DNA of 64,000 nt from Lota lota (taxonomy: Eukaryota; Chordata; Actinopteri; Gadiformes; Lotidae), in NCBI GenBank assembly GCA_026745465.1, contig JACYXH010000216.1, positions 4,197,001 to 4,261,000 on the forward strand, given 5' to 3'. A model generated the notes under the pieces. It did no database searches, was not told where the DNA came from, and worked only from the letters and a program-made list of their open reading frames with translations. Each line of letters opens with the position of its first letter. Position 1 is the stretch's first letter. A program made the translations under genes and the position numbers. Shown in pieces: positions 30,285 to 44,010 of the stretch.

Positions 30285-30455
30285 ATTGTGGCTACGGCTA
30301 AGGTGTTCCGCTGTCCAACGAAAGGTTCCCGGGTTCGATCCCAGGCGTTTGCAGGCTACCTGGAGGCAGTCCGCTTCAACGTTGAGCAAGATGCCCCTAA
30401 CCTCCCTACCTGCTCCACATCGACCTGTACATTAACTCACTGCAAAATGTGTGCA
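30285..30455 (+). mobile_element. tRNA-derived SINE copy, plus strand
   Basis: The head shows GGCTACGGCTAAGGTG (A box) and GGTTCCCGGGTTCGATCCC (a well preserved B box). The core is GTTGAGCAAGATGCCCCTAA and CCTGCTCCACATCGACCTG. The tail is lost after ACTCACTGCAAAATG. Confidence 0.87.
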
Positions 30456-30658
30456 AAATGTACCCCAAATAATAAAATAGCGATTCTGCTGGTTCACTGT
30501 TATTAACTTTATGCTAATTGTTTATTGATCGCTTTTGATGGAACACATGAACACTGGCCCTTTTCACATACATTTTTAATACAAACCGGTAGGCCTGTAT
30601 TCACCTCTTATCTAAGTAGTGCCAAGCAGGACTTTCCAGTCCTTTCTCCATGTTCATA

Positions 30659-30676
30659 CTATACCGTACGGTATAG
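30659..30676. repeat. Perfect 18 bp palindrome
   Basis: CTATACCGTACGGTATAG is fully self-complementary with no spacer. It may be a dimeric binding site or chance. Confidence 0.9.
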
Positions 30677-30790
30677 CTCCTGTCTCATTTCCTTATTCAT
30701 TTCCTTCCCTCTTACTAACCATGGTGACCTTTCCTTTTCACTCTGCCAATAATTGTACTGCCTCAGGTATTAACCTCAAAAAGCTATATG

Positions 30791-30870
30791 AAGACAGAGA
30801 GAGAGACACAGAGAACGAGACACAGAGAACGAGACACACAGAGACAGAGAGAGACAGAGAGAGAGAGAAT
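30791..30870. repeat. GA/GACA-rich purine tract
   Basis: Purine-rich low-complexity DNA. It includes a 14 bp unit (GAGACACAGAGAAC) repeated twice and then partly. Confidence 0.9.
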
Positions 30871-30973
30871 AAAAGATAAATAGATGTCACCTGCTCCCTG
30901 AAGAGGCCATTGCGACACCCCACCTCCACCCCACCCAACCCCACAAACCCTGCAGGTTCTGAATATCTTTCTC

Positions 30974-30992
30974 CACCCCCCGCCCCCCCCCC

Positions 30993-31024
<32 letters not shown>
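30974..31024. repeat. Poly-C followed by AC microsatellite
   Basis: C-rich run broken by one G, then about 15 AC units. Confidence 0.95.
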
Positions 31025-31025
<1 letters not shown>

Positions 31026-31080
31026 CCATCCTCATTCTCTCTAAAAGCTAGGTGCCACATGTCCGTAGGCCCCCCTTGCA

Positions 31081-31145
31081 CCACCCCCCCCCCCCACCCA
31101 TGCCTCCACCATTGTGGGGCCCTCGCTGTGCCCCCCCCCCACCCC
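31081..31145. repeat. Two poly-C runs
   Basis: C runs of about 12 (31084-31095) and 10 (31131-31140) separated by unique sequence. Together with 30974-31024 they make a C-rich patch of about 170 bp. Confidence 0.85.
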
Positions 31146-31259
31146 GTAGCCACGACGACTCCTCGTTTCTCGGCAGAACACAAAGGGTACACCGATGGAA
31201 AAAAATCGAATGAGGGAAAGGTTAATGTATTCCCTGTTAACTTATCCTTAGCGTATACC

Positions 31260-31640
31260 TTAGAAGATGACACGCCGCTTACCCGGAGCGCCTGCTAACC
31301 GGAGCTAGCGAGCGCCTGCTAACCGGAGCTAGCGAGCGCCTGCACACACCTCGCTTTCTTAATTAATACCAGACGCAACAGCCATTTTCCATGCTTGCCG
31401 TCGGAGCGTGTTGGGGGTCTATTAAAATCACATCGTTTCTCACATTTTCACCTCGACGTGCTGACCATTACGGACCAACGGCGCGGCTTACTAACGGCCA
31501 GAGGACAGCGCCAGGGGAATCCCCGATTTGATTATTATGCACATAAAATGGCCGCTTTTCAGACCCGCCGCCACCAGCTATATCGACAGACGCTGAGGAG
31601 ACTCATCACGGGCCATTATCGTCCTGGCTACCGACCAGCC
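31260..31640. promoter_or_regulatory. CpG-rich block with a 24 bp tandem repeat
   Basis: By eye this has some thirty or more CpG in about 380 bp, much denser than its surroundings. At 31286-31343 a 24 bp unit (GAGCGCCTGCTAACCGGAGC + TAGC) occurs 2.4 times without a mismatch. Further on, GATTATTATGCACATAAAAT and GGCCGCTTTT look regulatory. It could be a small CpG island, enhancer or distant promoter. A frame crossing it begins at TTG and runs into the GT array, so I reject it as coding. Confidence 0.4.
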
Positions 31641-31661
31641 TTGGGAAGATCTGGGGCCAAT

Positions 31662-31766
<105 letters not shown>

Positions 31767-31846
31767 GTGAGTGTGATTTCCTTCCATGGGATGAGCATCG
31801 GTCTGAGATCATGATTATTAGTCACTCCAGTGTGTGTTTATGTGGG

Positions 31847-33154
<1,308 letters not shown>

Positions 33155-33196
33155 TCAGTCACCGTGCATGAAAGCATCTGCTGAATACTAAATAAT
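33155..33196 (+). mobile_element. SINE 3' tail fragment, plus strand
   Basis: GCATGAAAGCATCTGCTGAA followed by TACTAAATAATA matches the SINE tail. No head or core is recognisable. Confidence 0.6.
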
Positions 33197-33700
33197 ACAA
33201 TTATATAATTATTTTTGTTAAAGACTGCAACTTTTATGTCCTGAGTCACCGCATTAGCAAACATACACTCATCTTAACTGTGAAGTGCAGGCCAAAGTTT
33301 TCCCGGAGTCTATCATTATCAACAACATCTACCTACACAATATATAATCACAACATGGCATTTGAATCAACAACACACCACTCCTGTTGGAGCTTTCTGC
33401 AACGTATGGTCGTGGACAACTCACAGCTGTAGGCTGGGGTCTGCTCATGTAGAGCAGGAAATGACATAGATGCCACTGGTTGATTGGTGAATTGCTATGC
33501 AGTAGCGAATGGCATCACAGCTGGTATCTGTTTATCTAGACACTCTGCTGACATCTCGCAGCCTTCGCCCAAATAAAACCGGATATTTTGCCCTACAGTC
33601 GGCATCTGTCTGCGTACACTTCTGTCTGAGATTACACTGAGGGACACAGCATGCGGATGGGATAAAAGGGCACTTTTCATCACTCTGGCCACTCAAAGGG
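33197..33700. other. Unique non-coding block
   Basis: Mixed-composition sequence with no gene recognised. Confidence 0.45.
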
Positions 33701-33885
33701 CACTGCAGTTACTATTTTATACCATTTAGTCATTTAGCAGGTGCTGTTATCCAAACATATTAAAATGTCATAGATGCATGTCATTAATGAGCTAGGCATC
33801 ATGCTGAGGGATGCCTACAGGTAGACTCTGGCCATTGGGATTTGAACCCAGAACCTTTACCCTGGGAGTCAAACAGCCTAACCAC
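33701..33885 (-). mobile_element. tRNA-derived SINE copy, minus strand
   Basis: Nearly the same as the copy at 3018-3222: it opens with GGCACTGCAGTTAC, then the reversed tail and core (GGCATCATGCTGAGGGATGC). The head is better preserved (GGGATTTGAACCCAGAACC, GAGTCAAACAGCCTAACCAC). The 5' (tRNA) end meets an AC array a few bases on. Confidence 0.9.
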
Positions 33886-33888
33886 ATG

Positions 33889-34037
<149 letters not shown>

Positions 34038-34114
34038 CAAGCGAGGCGAAGACGTCAACTGGCTCATGAGGAACAGTTTGGCTTTGGTTGTGGTTATTCA
34101 TGGACACCTCGGAA

Positions 34115-34190
34115 GGAGTGATGGAGGAATTAAACCAGCAACCCTCCAGTTGCCTGACAACCTGTTCTTGCGGCTGCCAGCCAATCGGCA
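34115..34190 (-). mobile_element. Worn tRNA-derived SINE head (fragment), minus strand
   Basis: GGAGGAATTAAACCAGCAACC followed by CTCCAGTTGCCTGACAACC resembles an inverted B box and head of a V-SINE-like element distinct from the main family. It is short and degraded. Confidence 0.4.
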
Positions 34191-34865
<675 letters not shown>

Positions 34866-34934
34866 ATCTTAGCGTAATGCTATGTGCATATGCTTGATTT
34901 ATGATTAGCTTGGTTAAATGGCAAGGCGAAAGGC

Positions 34935-34990
34935 AGGAGGGGTGAAGTGGTGGTGGAGGGTGGGGGGGTGGGGAGGTGGCGAGGGGGCAG
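34935..34990. repeat. G-rich tract with quadruplex potential
   Basis: Several runs of three or more G (GGAGGGTGGGGGGGTGGGGA) within about 55 bp on the plus strand. Confidence 0.8.
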
Positions 34991-36479
34991 GCAGAGACAA
35001 AGTAAAGAGAAGATAATTGCATACATTCCCCTGAATAAATAAAGTGAGTCTAAAACAAAAGTAAGTAATGGTTATAGTGGTGGTATAGTTAATAATATAT
35101 ACAAGGGCTATGATAAGGGGTGTACAGAGAGTAGTTTGAGGTAGCATATCCCAGGGTGATCTTAAACTATAGTCATACTGATATAAGCCTCTGCATGACA
35201 CCAGGACACTGCTGCTGATTTCTTCTTGACCTATCCCAGTGTAAACCAGGGTTCAAATCCTTCTGTATTTTCTTCCATTTCAGTTTCACTGTTTTTTAGT
35301 GAGCGGCTGTTTGATTGTGGGGAGAGGCCACATTCAGAGTCTGAGAAGCCATCACAAAGTATTTTGAGAGCCTTTGATGCAGACCAAAGTTGCACGTTGC
35401 CAATGATTCCCTGGGATTCCACAGGCTTCAAAGATGTACACTTTCAACTAAAACAGCAGCTCAAATTGCTTTCACTTTGATTTGATCCATTTGATGATGT
35501 GGGGTTAATTGTCAAAGAAGATCTTTTCGTCATGTGTTTACCTTTTTTAACCGGTGAACAAATGAACAACAAATCATTCAATTGTTTATTTTTTCAGAAG
35601 TTTTGCATAGTGGAAAGTCAGAGGTTTGGAAAACTGTATTTTGTAGGTCTTCAGTTTGCTGGTTTAGAGTGTCAAGAAAAATGAATGGCCATGATTATTG
35701 AGCCAGTGTGTACTGATATGTGCTGTAAACCATCCCAGTTAACAAACATTATGGAATGTCTGCTATTCGGTTATTAGTAATTAAATATGCAATTATTGGT
35801 TAGCTTTAATTAGGACTCAATCACAGTCATATTAGCTTGCTTGCTGTCCCTTGAACATCATATTTGCTTTCAATAGGATTCCTTTAATAACCTCAACAAG
35901 CAAGTGAAGTTCCCTTTTTTCTCTTGCATGCTTGAGGTTACACATGGTTGTGTTAGGTATATAACTATAAATATATGGCATGGAGACTGCGAAGTTTAGG
36001 TAGGTAGGGTTTAGATAGTAGACGCACACTATGGTTGAATTTAAGGGAAAACTTTGAAACGTGTCAGTATTATGTTAGTAATTAGAGTAGTGGTTCTATA
36101 AGAATGAAGTACTCTAAGATTACATGGCAAATATCTAGAGATTTGACATTACCTGTATATGTATTCAAGAGCAGTACTTTGCCTATTTATCAGTTATTTC
36201 AGCTTGTACTGTAGCATATGCATATGGATCAAAATACTACATATCTTTAAAGTATATATGAGTTTGGTATGAATGGGAATGGGAATATTATTTGTTGTCT
36301 GTATAGATACAATGTTTTAAGCATTAATGTATAATCTACAGTTTCTTACAATGTTGCCATTGTTATTTAGTTTATGTCCACTTTCTTGCTAACTTACAGT
36401 CATATAGCCTTATAGATATATGGCTATATGTGTAGATACACTTATAGAAACAACAACAAAAGATTATACATGGGTAAGA
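34991..36479. other. Unique non-coding block
   Basis: AT-rich in the second half. A short hairpin lies at 36401-36430 (CATATAGCC / GGCTATATG, 12 bp loop). Short frames only; nothing recognised. Confidence 0.45.
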
Positions 36480-37020
36480 TAGACCTGTGGAGATCAAACG
36501 ATAACAAGATGGTAGTCTCGCAGAGCCGGCCTCTCCATACAGAAGGTCTGGGACACAGGGCTGATTAATTGAGTCTAGAACCGTAATGCAAATGCAAATT
36601 AGCAGAATAGGCTGAGACAAAATGGTGACCTCGAGAGGGAGTGCATCGATAAGACGATAGCCTTCTGACAGTTTCACTTTCAGCTCAACCCCTGGCAGTG
36701 GCAGAGTCAACAGCAAATCATGCATAAAGTGGCTTTGATCTATTCCAGTACACTATTTGACTTTCACAATGAGACACGGAAATGCGTCCTTTAAAAGGCC
36801 ATCTGGACGACTGGACACCCCTCGACATCCCATGTGGAAATGTGGACGCAGTACACTTGATCACGTGACCCGCAGGCAGGGGGGGTTGCTTGTGGATTGA
36901 AATGTCTACCATGCAAGCGTACCTTAAGCAGCCCCACAGCATGCAATTAGGGAGGACTAACAATGCCATGTGGCATGTAATTAGCAACAGGGATCAACTC
37001 TCACCCACTTATAATGGCGC
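36480..37020. promoter_or_regulatory. CNE-like block with overlapping octamer and homeodomain motifs
   Basis: Repeat-free and motif-dense. Two octamers (ATGCAAAT) overlap at 36586-36599, preceded by CTGATTAATTGAG and followed by TAGCAG. Near the end, CATGCAATTAG and CATGTAATTAG recur 36 bp apart (about 36941-36987), and CTTGATCACGTGACCC holds an E-box. A minus-strand 117-codon ATG frame at 36372-36725 overlaps it but resembles nothing known. The enhancer reading is inference. Confidence 0.45.
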
Positions 37021-37773
37021 CCTGACCTCAGCCAGAGCCCAGAAAGTCAATTAAATTCTCTACAATTTCAATATAATAATACCAAGAAAGTATGAAAGTG
37101 AAGTACTACGCGACCTAAGTGTAGCCACACCAAAGCAGCTGCTAACAAAGCCAGCCATTAATAACAAATTAAGCTGCCTATGCCCTGGCCAAGCGTTTGT
37201 TTATGTCAAGAGGCATTTGTTGGTAAGTCTAATGGAGTACTTTTTTTGTACCTGCCCTTGTTTCCTTTTCAGTTAAATACACTCAAGCTAATCCCCAGGA
37301 TCAATGGACATAATTCCCAAATTAGAGCAGAACTTTAAAACGTAAACTCTTTTTAATATTCAATTTTAACGAACACACCACATCCACAACATTGCAATCA
37401 GCTGTTGAACCACTTTGTTGCGAACATATCCAGGATGCAATACTGTCTCACAGGCCCTCTTTTTATAGACAGGAGAGAGGGATTTAGAGGGTCATGCTCA
37501 GAGACTGGCCAAACAAAACCACGTAAGATCAGGCGTATCGCTAGTGCGCTGTAATCGCTAACCACTTCGTGATCTTTTAAAATATATTAATCCCAGCCCT
37601 ATAGGTAAACGTGTTTCTTTTAGTTAAAAGATGAGTGTTGTGTTAAGCTAGACTAAATGGATGCCAGTGGAACCGACCAATTCATTATAAAAAAAAAAAA
37701 GGGTCTTGGTGTCTTTTTTTGTCCTCCACTTGCTGATTGACGAACATGCACATCATGTGTAGCATACAAATGT
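37021..37773. other. Unique non-coding block
   Basis: AT-rich DNA with an A run at 37688-37700. No gene was recognised. Confidence 0.45.
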
Positions 37774-37847
37774 GTACACACACATACACACAAACACACA
37801 CGCGAGCACACACATGCCCGCACAGATGCAGGCACACAAACACACAG
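37774..37847. repeat. Imperfect AC-rich tract
   Basis: AC units interrupted by AT, GC and other bases, old-looking and not uniform. Confidence 0.85.
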
Positions 37848-38442
37848 TGTGGATCAGTCATTATTACAATGGCTGTCGGACAGTCCCCTCTGAGATTAAA
37901 AAAGGTCTTAGGGACCAATTATCAATTTCCTTGCTCACCTTCAGCAAAGGGCAGCATGCAGACGACCAGGGACGGAGAGACATACCTCTGCTGTCAGATC
38001 CTGCCTGACAACTAGCCGGCTAACATCGATGCACTGCTGATGAATTTTGAGCCTTTATTTATTTATTATTACAATGCTTCTAGGATTCTGTGCCACCTCT
38101 CTGCGGGGTAATGAACCATTGGACTACAGGTTTGGGTATTGTATCTGAGGATGACATAGAGGGCAGTTCCTGTCTTACTGCATTGTGTATCAAAACCCAA
38201 ACATTGCAAAGTTATGACTCACAGAGGAAAGTACCGTGGTGGTGTTGGCAATGGTGTGACTTTTTTTCAGATTGAACAAATTTGAAAAGTTCCCCATAAA
38301 TCACTTGCTGCTCAATATAAGAAATATGTACTTGTCCTTCACTCAACAATATTAGAACCCATTCTTTGTCCTCACCCTGTAAACTGTGGGCTACAACAAT
38401 GAAATAACCACTTCACTGCATTGTGTGGTGGCGTTCTTTATT
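37848..38442. other. Unique non-coding block
   Basis: Mixed DNA with no gene recognised. Confidence 0.45.
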
Positions 38443-38462
38443 GTGATACCTGCAGGTATCAC
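38443..38462. repeat. Perfect 20 bp palindrome
   Basis: GTGATACCTGCAGGTATCAC is fully self-complementary with no spacer. Confidence 0.9.
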
Positions 38463-41089
38463 CCACCCCCTCCTCCAAGTACAATGTTATTCCTTGACGA
38501 TAAATGATGACATTTTAGAGTTGGGATGCAATTGTTTGGCAATCCCTATGGCGCTGTTCTGTGTTTGTTACCTAAATAGTGAGCAATGTGCAGGCGAAAG
38601 CAACCCTAGGCTGCAGCCGGCCTGGGCTGTGTTGAATTGCTTTGACTGCTGGAGGAGTTTCTTACCTCAGTATTTGATGCGTTTCCTTCATGTCCCAGGG
38701 GTGGTCCCATTTTGTTTCAACATTTATGTTGCGCTGTAGGATTGATCAGAGTGTAAGGTTGCAGAAGGAGGTAGAGTTGAAATACAACTGAATATGATAA
38801 AGGTTATCTATTTTTATGTAATCTAGTCATGTTTGATACAAAATCGGACAAACACTGCGTTATATTGTGCTTGGTTATGGACTTATGCCCCACACATTTG
38901 CATACACCAATGACAATCCTTTTAGCCATAATGATTAGTCTGAGTCAGCATATCCCTTGGTTCTTTGTTACAGGCCATGTTGCAGAAAGACATAAATCTG
39001 AGCACACAATAACTGCAGCCAAGTCTGCTCAACCACAAACTCAGAGACACGTGAGAGATGGTGTTTGTTTTATCAAATTTGGTGCAATAGAATGAGAAAC
39101 GAGGGAAGGCGGGGGATGCGCTAGCTGTGTTATTTCAATCGAGGAAAGACCAATTTGAGCGATTAACAGAAGCCATTAGGATTCAGGGTCTTGGAAATTG
39201 CTCTCCACCACAGTGTGTCATCTTCCAGGGTTAGTGGACTGTGGTTTATTAAAACTTCAAGGAAATTAGAAAGCCGAAGTGGTCTAGATGAAGGGGGTTG
39301 GAGGTGGATTCAGCAATGCAAACAGGAAAAAAAGACAATAAAGATTGATTGGAAATCAATGGCCTTTAAATAGTCAGCGAACCAATTGGCTACCAAGGAA
39401 GGTAATAGGAATCTGAGTGGATAGGTTGACGACGACGCTCACAAGTAAGGATTTTTCAGTGTGTAACAAACACATGCTTGTGCAAGGTAGGGCTGCAGCA
39501 TCTTGGCTTCCAGGATTCATCTTACAGCAAAGAGAGCCAGGTCACACTATCGACACACCACTATAACTCTGCCACTGCCGACCTGACGCCTAATCATCCA
39601 CTAAATCTAAAGTCTGAACTTTGTAGGCCGGAAAACACGACTTCCAGTCACTGTTCAATTGCCTGCTTGGCCAAGAGGTACTGCTTGATTGGCTATGTTA
39701 TAGTATGGTATAGTAAAGTATAGTATGAAGGTACAACATAACTGTATAATTGTCCTATTATAGTATTACACCAAAAATGTACATCACGTCCTGTACATCA
39801 GGTCTTTTGGCCAACTCATTTTAAAATAATGTTAGAATGACAAGAGGGGTATTTGTGTATATTGGAAAATGATGTTGCAGAGACTTCAGTTTGTATTAAT
39901 TTATATTTGCCCAGTCAATTGTTTTGTTGGATATTGCTTTTGAAAACACTGACACATACAGATGGAGGCTGGGGTACACGGAAAACAAAAACACAATTAC
40001 CAGCTTGTGTCGACAAGAGTAAATTAACCTCAGTCTTCCCCAGTCGTCGCGTGGGTCCATCAAATCATTCAATATTTGATTCTGCCAGGTATCGCTGGAC
40101 TATCACAGTGACAAACACACTGTTTTCTTGGACTGTGATACACTGTTGTCCAGACAGGTCTACACTGTTAGTGACATGATAGATGTGCACAGATCTGGTG
40201 TGCAAGTCACTGTCGTCATTAACACAAAACAAAAACAAGACAAGAATAAGACAAATAAATCAGCTTGGCTTACTTGGTCAGCAGCTTTGTGATGATGACA
40301 GTTTTTGTGATCTTTTGTGAGCTTATTGCAGCACACCCTGATACAAACCCTCTCATTGTATCCTTTGCTTTTGTAGGACTATTGTTTTAAATATATGGCT
40401 GAGTAAGAGGTATAATGTACCAATGTCTCTCTCTCTGTAAACCTCATGGGATGTCCTCCTTTTTTCCACTACCACTCCAGCTGATGTGTTTGGCATTTCA
40501 ACATTTTAAGGTTTATTCAACCCTTTTTTGTTTTAATAGAGCCAAATCTGTTTTCTCCTTGTCTACCCTCTAAAATAAAGAATTTAATGGGAAACCAATG
40601 TTGGTGTATTTGTAATTGTCCTCAATGGGGGGGAGATGTCAGTTTGAAAGCTAGCTTACTGTATGCATGTCCTAGTGTGATTACACTTCTTCTTACAGAT
40701 GCAGGCCTCTTCATTGTCAACATGTGGGAACTTTCAAAATATACAGAAGAGCAGATGATTGCACATTCACAGCAGCGGTGACCCAAACGAAAATATAGCA
40801 TCATCAGAAAATGTTTTAAGAGGCAGAGAACATACCTAAGCAGTTTCGGTAGCGTTTCTAAAATATCACAGCAGCTTCTTCGCCTTGGCCTCTATGTAGT
40901 CTGGTCAATAGCCTATTCTTTGCAACCAACTTCAATCTATGTGCAAATTACTCAGGTCCCAGGCACACAGGCGATCAAATTAGGTGCACCGTCCGATACA
41001 AGGTGTGTACCTTTATTTGCTATTCCCCATCCACCAAAATAAGCTTCTAAAGTTGCTATCTTCAGGGGAGGAAAGTTTAGTACTCTTCC
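38463..41089. other. Unique non-coding block
   Basis: Mixed to AT-rich DNA. About 38930-39420 is CNE-like (GATTAGTCTGAGTCAGC, GAGCGATTAACAGAAGCC). A degenerate TATAGTA repeat sits at about 39700-39728. Frames of 108-117 codons are chance-like or begin at GTG. No gene is called. Confidence 0.45.
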
Positions 41090-41530
41090 TTAAAGGGGCA
41101 ATCTACATATCTAACACATTGAGGCTCCCATTGGGGTAGTGGGAAAGAGTTTGTAAACATAACAAAATAATCGGTGTCATTTAGTTTACGATAGTTGCCA
41201 CCAATGATCAATGATGCATAACTTTGCTACGACGCGGTTGGCGGAAGGAAGGGTATTTATAGTACAAGTTGTTTTTTGCAATAAACAATACAAAAAAATG
41301 CAAGATCAATTTACCAACCACAAGCCGAGGTGCTGCCATGGATGTAGGGCGCTGCCGGCGCGTGAACCAATGAGGCAACAGGGTGAGGTGTGCACCGGAG
41401 AGGAGAGTCTCTCCTAGATCTAATTACCCAGATTATATTGGAAAGTTAAACTAAATTAAAAAATCTTTCCAACCAGCCAATCTTCAGATTGAACCCCTCA
41501 ATGTGTTACATCAGTGGACTACCCCTTTAA
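41090..41530. mobile_element. TTAA-flanked MITE, 441 bp (family B)
   Basis: TTAA at both ends. The left terminus AGGGGCAATCTACATATC (continuing TAACACATTGAGG) is inverted at the right: the reverse complement reads AGGGGTAGTCCACTGATG, continuing TAACACATTGAGG. The last 13 bp of each terminus match perfectly. The interior is non-coding. TTAA duplications suggest a piggyBac-like source. The GCTGTAGGT terminus of family A is absent. Confidence 0.85.
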
Positions 41531-43719
41531 ATATCTGACGAGTGACGTCAGCAAAACGCATCAATGGGATATTGGGTTATGTCCACATATCCCAAGTACC
41601 AACCACAACCAATTTCTAATGCTTCCTGTTGGTCTTTCCCATGGGCTTTACAGTGTGAAAGAAAAAAACATGTTTAATCGTCATAAATGTAAAATCGAAG
41701 CGTTCCTTTATCCAAACAGTTTTCCAGTTACACTATTCTGTTTTTATTTGCCTAAGGGTTATTTTCAGTAGTGATATGATCACAAACATTGATTGTTTCC
41801 TGAATTATCAGGTCACACATCCATTTAAACAATGGATTAAAAAACACTTTTATAATTATTGAATTTGTTTTGGTTGAACTGGCAGTATATTTGGGCTGAT
41901 CTAAATGCCGGCCTAGGAAGGATGAAATAAAGGCATTCTCTTGTGAACTTTTAGAGGAGCTCCGATTAAGGGTTCTGCTTTGTCTTCCAAGCGTTATTCA
42001 ACTGGTGGCAATTTGTCATTGCCATTGTTATTTGGCAATTTGTCACATATAATTGGAGAAAGAAAGAGCAGATATCTCCACCTATACAATTGTGGGCATT
42101 TCAGACACCCAAGGCTTACTGATATAGTCATGCATGTCATGGAGAGTAACTCCACACACCCTGAGTGGGGGGGCATTGAGCGCCACCCACTGGTGTAAAG
42201 TGGACCTATACTGGACAGTCTAACTCAAACGGTTGCAATAGACAGAGCTGTTGGAGGTTTAAGGCAAGGGAGTACATGGAAGGTAAGCAATATGGGTCAT
42301 GTCTACATGACTCCCAGTACTTTGACACCACTTAGAGATCCGAGTGACTTGCTTCAACAGAAGCCCAAGAGCTAACTGAGAAAGAAGAGTCAAAGAAAGA
42401 CACCAATAGAGAGCGAGTGAGCAAGGGAGAGTGACCATGGCACACAAGTTTAAATCAATTGATGAGGGCTTTTGTTTGAGTGCAAACAATCAGGGAAAGC
42501 TATGTCAACAGTGGGTGGAAAGGAATGTACACTTTGAACTCTTGCAGAGCTGGATCTATCCCCTGCATTGGTTTACAACAACTAGGTAAGGTTGAGGTGT
42601 GAACTTCTAATAACAAGTGTGGCTAACTTGTAATTACTCTTCCTCAGAAACCTTACATCAACTAACTCCCGCCATCTTTACCAAGACCTGTCTCCTAATT
42701 CTCCCAGCAAAAACATGCCTTATTGTCAGAGTTGTTAATGACGAACACAGATTTTATATTTATATTCACGTTTATATTCTTTATCCAATGGGTGACGAGG
42801 TTTTCATGTTTTCAACTCACTGGCTGCACTGAGAAAACCTAGAAACCCGAATGCTGGGGTTGAATTGTGATGACTGTTAATGAAGCGGCAAAGACCAGTG
42901 AATGAGAAGTAGCCTCCAGTGTGTACACATTCTAAGTAGATGAGAGAAGAACTTGCACCCTTGAGTGACACTTGACTTAACTTTTCTATCAAAGGAAATC
43001 ATGCGTGGGCAATAATATCATTATTTTTCTTGCATGCACTGTCATAGTACATTTTTGTTAATGAATGCCATCCAATTTTTATGAGAAAAAGTTATCACTG
43101 CTTTTACAAATTCAGCCAGTTTTTTACTCCCTCAATTCCTGAAATTGGTCAAATGTATGTTATGTGTTATCACACTTTGAATCCAGTCGGGAAGGAGACC
43201 ACTTAGGAAACCTAACCCCATCTAGTCTCCAGCTATAAGAAACAATCACCCTTAAATTCAAATGTACACTAAAATAAAAGCCTTTTATGATGCACCCATC
43301 CCAGTGTCAAATTATATTTTAGTTGTGACTGCACACAAGGTCAGTGAGTACAGCACTGTCTCAGAGAACAATGGAAGTGAACGCAGATCCCAAAACTGCT
43401 TCAAATGCTGATTCATTTGCTTTTGTTCTGTTGCCAAATGACTGCACAATGAGACCCTGATCAGTATTTCCAAAAACGTAGTCTTCCTTGAAATCAATGC
43501 TGCTTAAACGGCAAGTAAACCCCCCAAAATGTTTCTCTTATGTGCGAGTACGAATCATATGAGTATTTAAACATATTAAACTCTGTCCCCATTTTGTGAT
43601 GTAAACCCACATTTGGGTAGATCAGGTAGCTAGGGACTAGGCATTAAAGCTGTGTTTTGTTTTATTTGGGAATTATTCAAACACAGCCCTAGCTCTTGCT
43701 CTACCCCCGTGTCAGACGG
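41531..43719. other. Unique non-coding block
   Basis: AT-rich DNA with short frames only, no recognised repeat or gene. Confidence 0.5.
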
Positions 43720-44010
43720 TGACACGTTTGGAAAAGTAAGGCACTGTAAAGCAAAATCAAAGCACTGCCTCCCCATGTTCTCCGTCCAACTCCGCTGTTT
43801 AAATCTCATGTTTTTATTTTTGCACGCTGCACAGTTTTTAGAGATTAGCAGCGAGTCGTGTGCATCACCCAGCGAGTGTCGCTCCTCGCTCACTGATTGT
43901 GAGTGACACCCGGCCTGATGTCAGTTCATCTTCACCCCTGGATAAACCCCTCAGGTGAGTCTGCTCTTAATCACAGGATGCAAATCATGCAATTAACGTT
44001 GTCTACTTTA
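43720..44010. promoter_or_regulatory. CNE-like block with octamer and homeodomain words
   Basis: Balanced, repeat-free, with ATGCAAAT at 43978-43985 followed closely by CATGCAATTAACG. CATGCAATTA also occurs in the block at 36.5-37.0 kb. A frame across it (43652-43906) resembles no known protein. The regulatory role is inference. Confidence 0.35.

Noticed and set aside
33701-33885. Possible genuine tRNA gene because of the B-box-like GGGATTTGAACCC
   Set aside because: The surrounding core and tail place it in the SINE family. There is no tRNA-length cloverleaf.
36372-36725. 117-codon minus-strand ATG frame free of simple repeats
   Set aside because: No known family, and it overlaps a block whose features (octamers, TTAATTG) look regulatory. 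A frame this long is expected by chance in a window of this size.
39700-39728. Degenerate TATAGTA tandem
   Set aside because: Only a few imperfect units over less than 30 bp, within expectation for AT-rich DNA.
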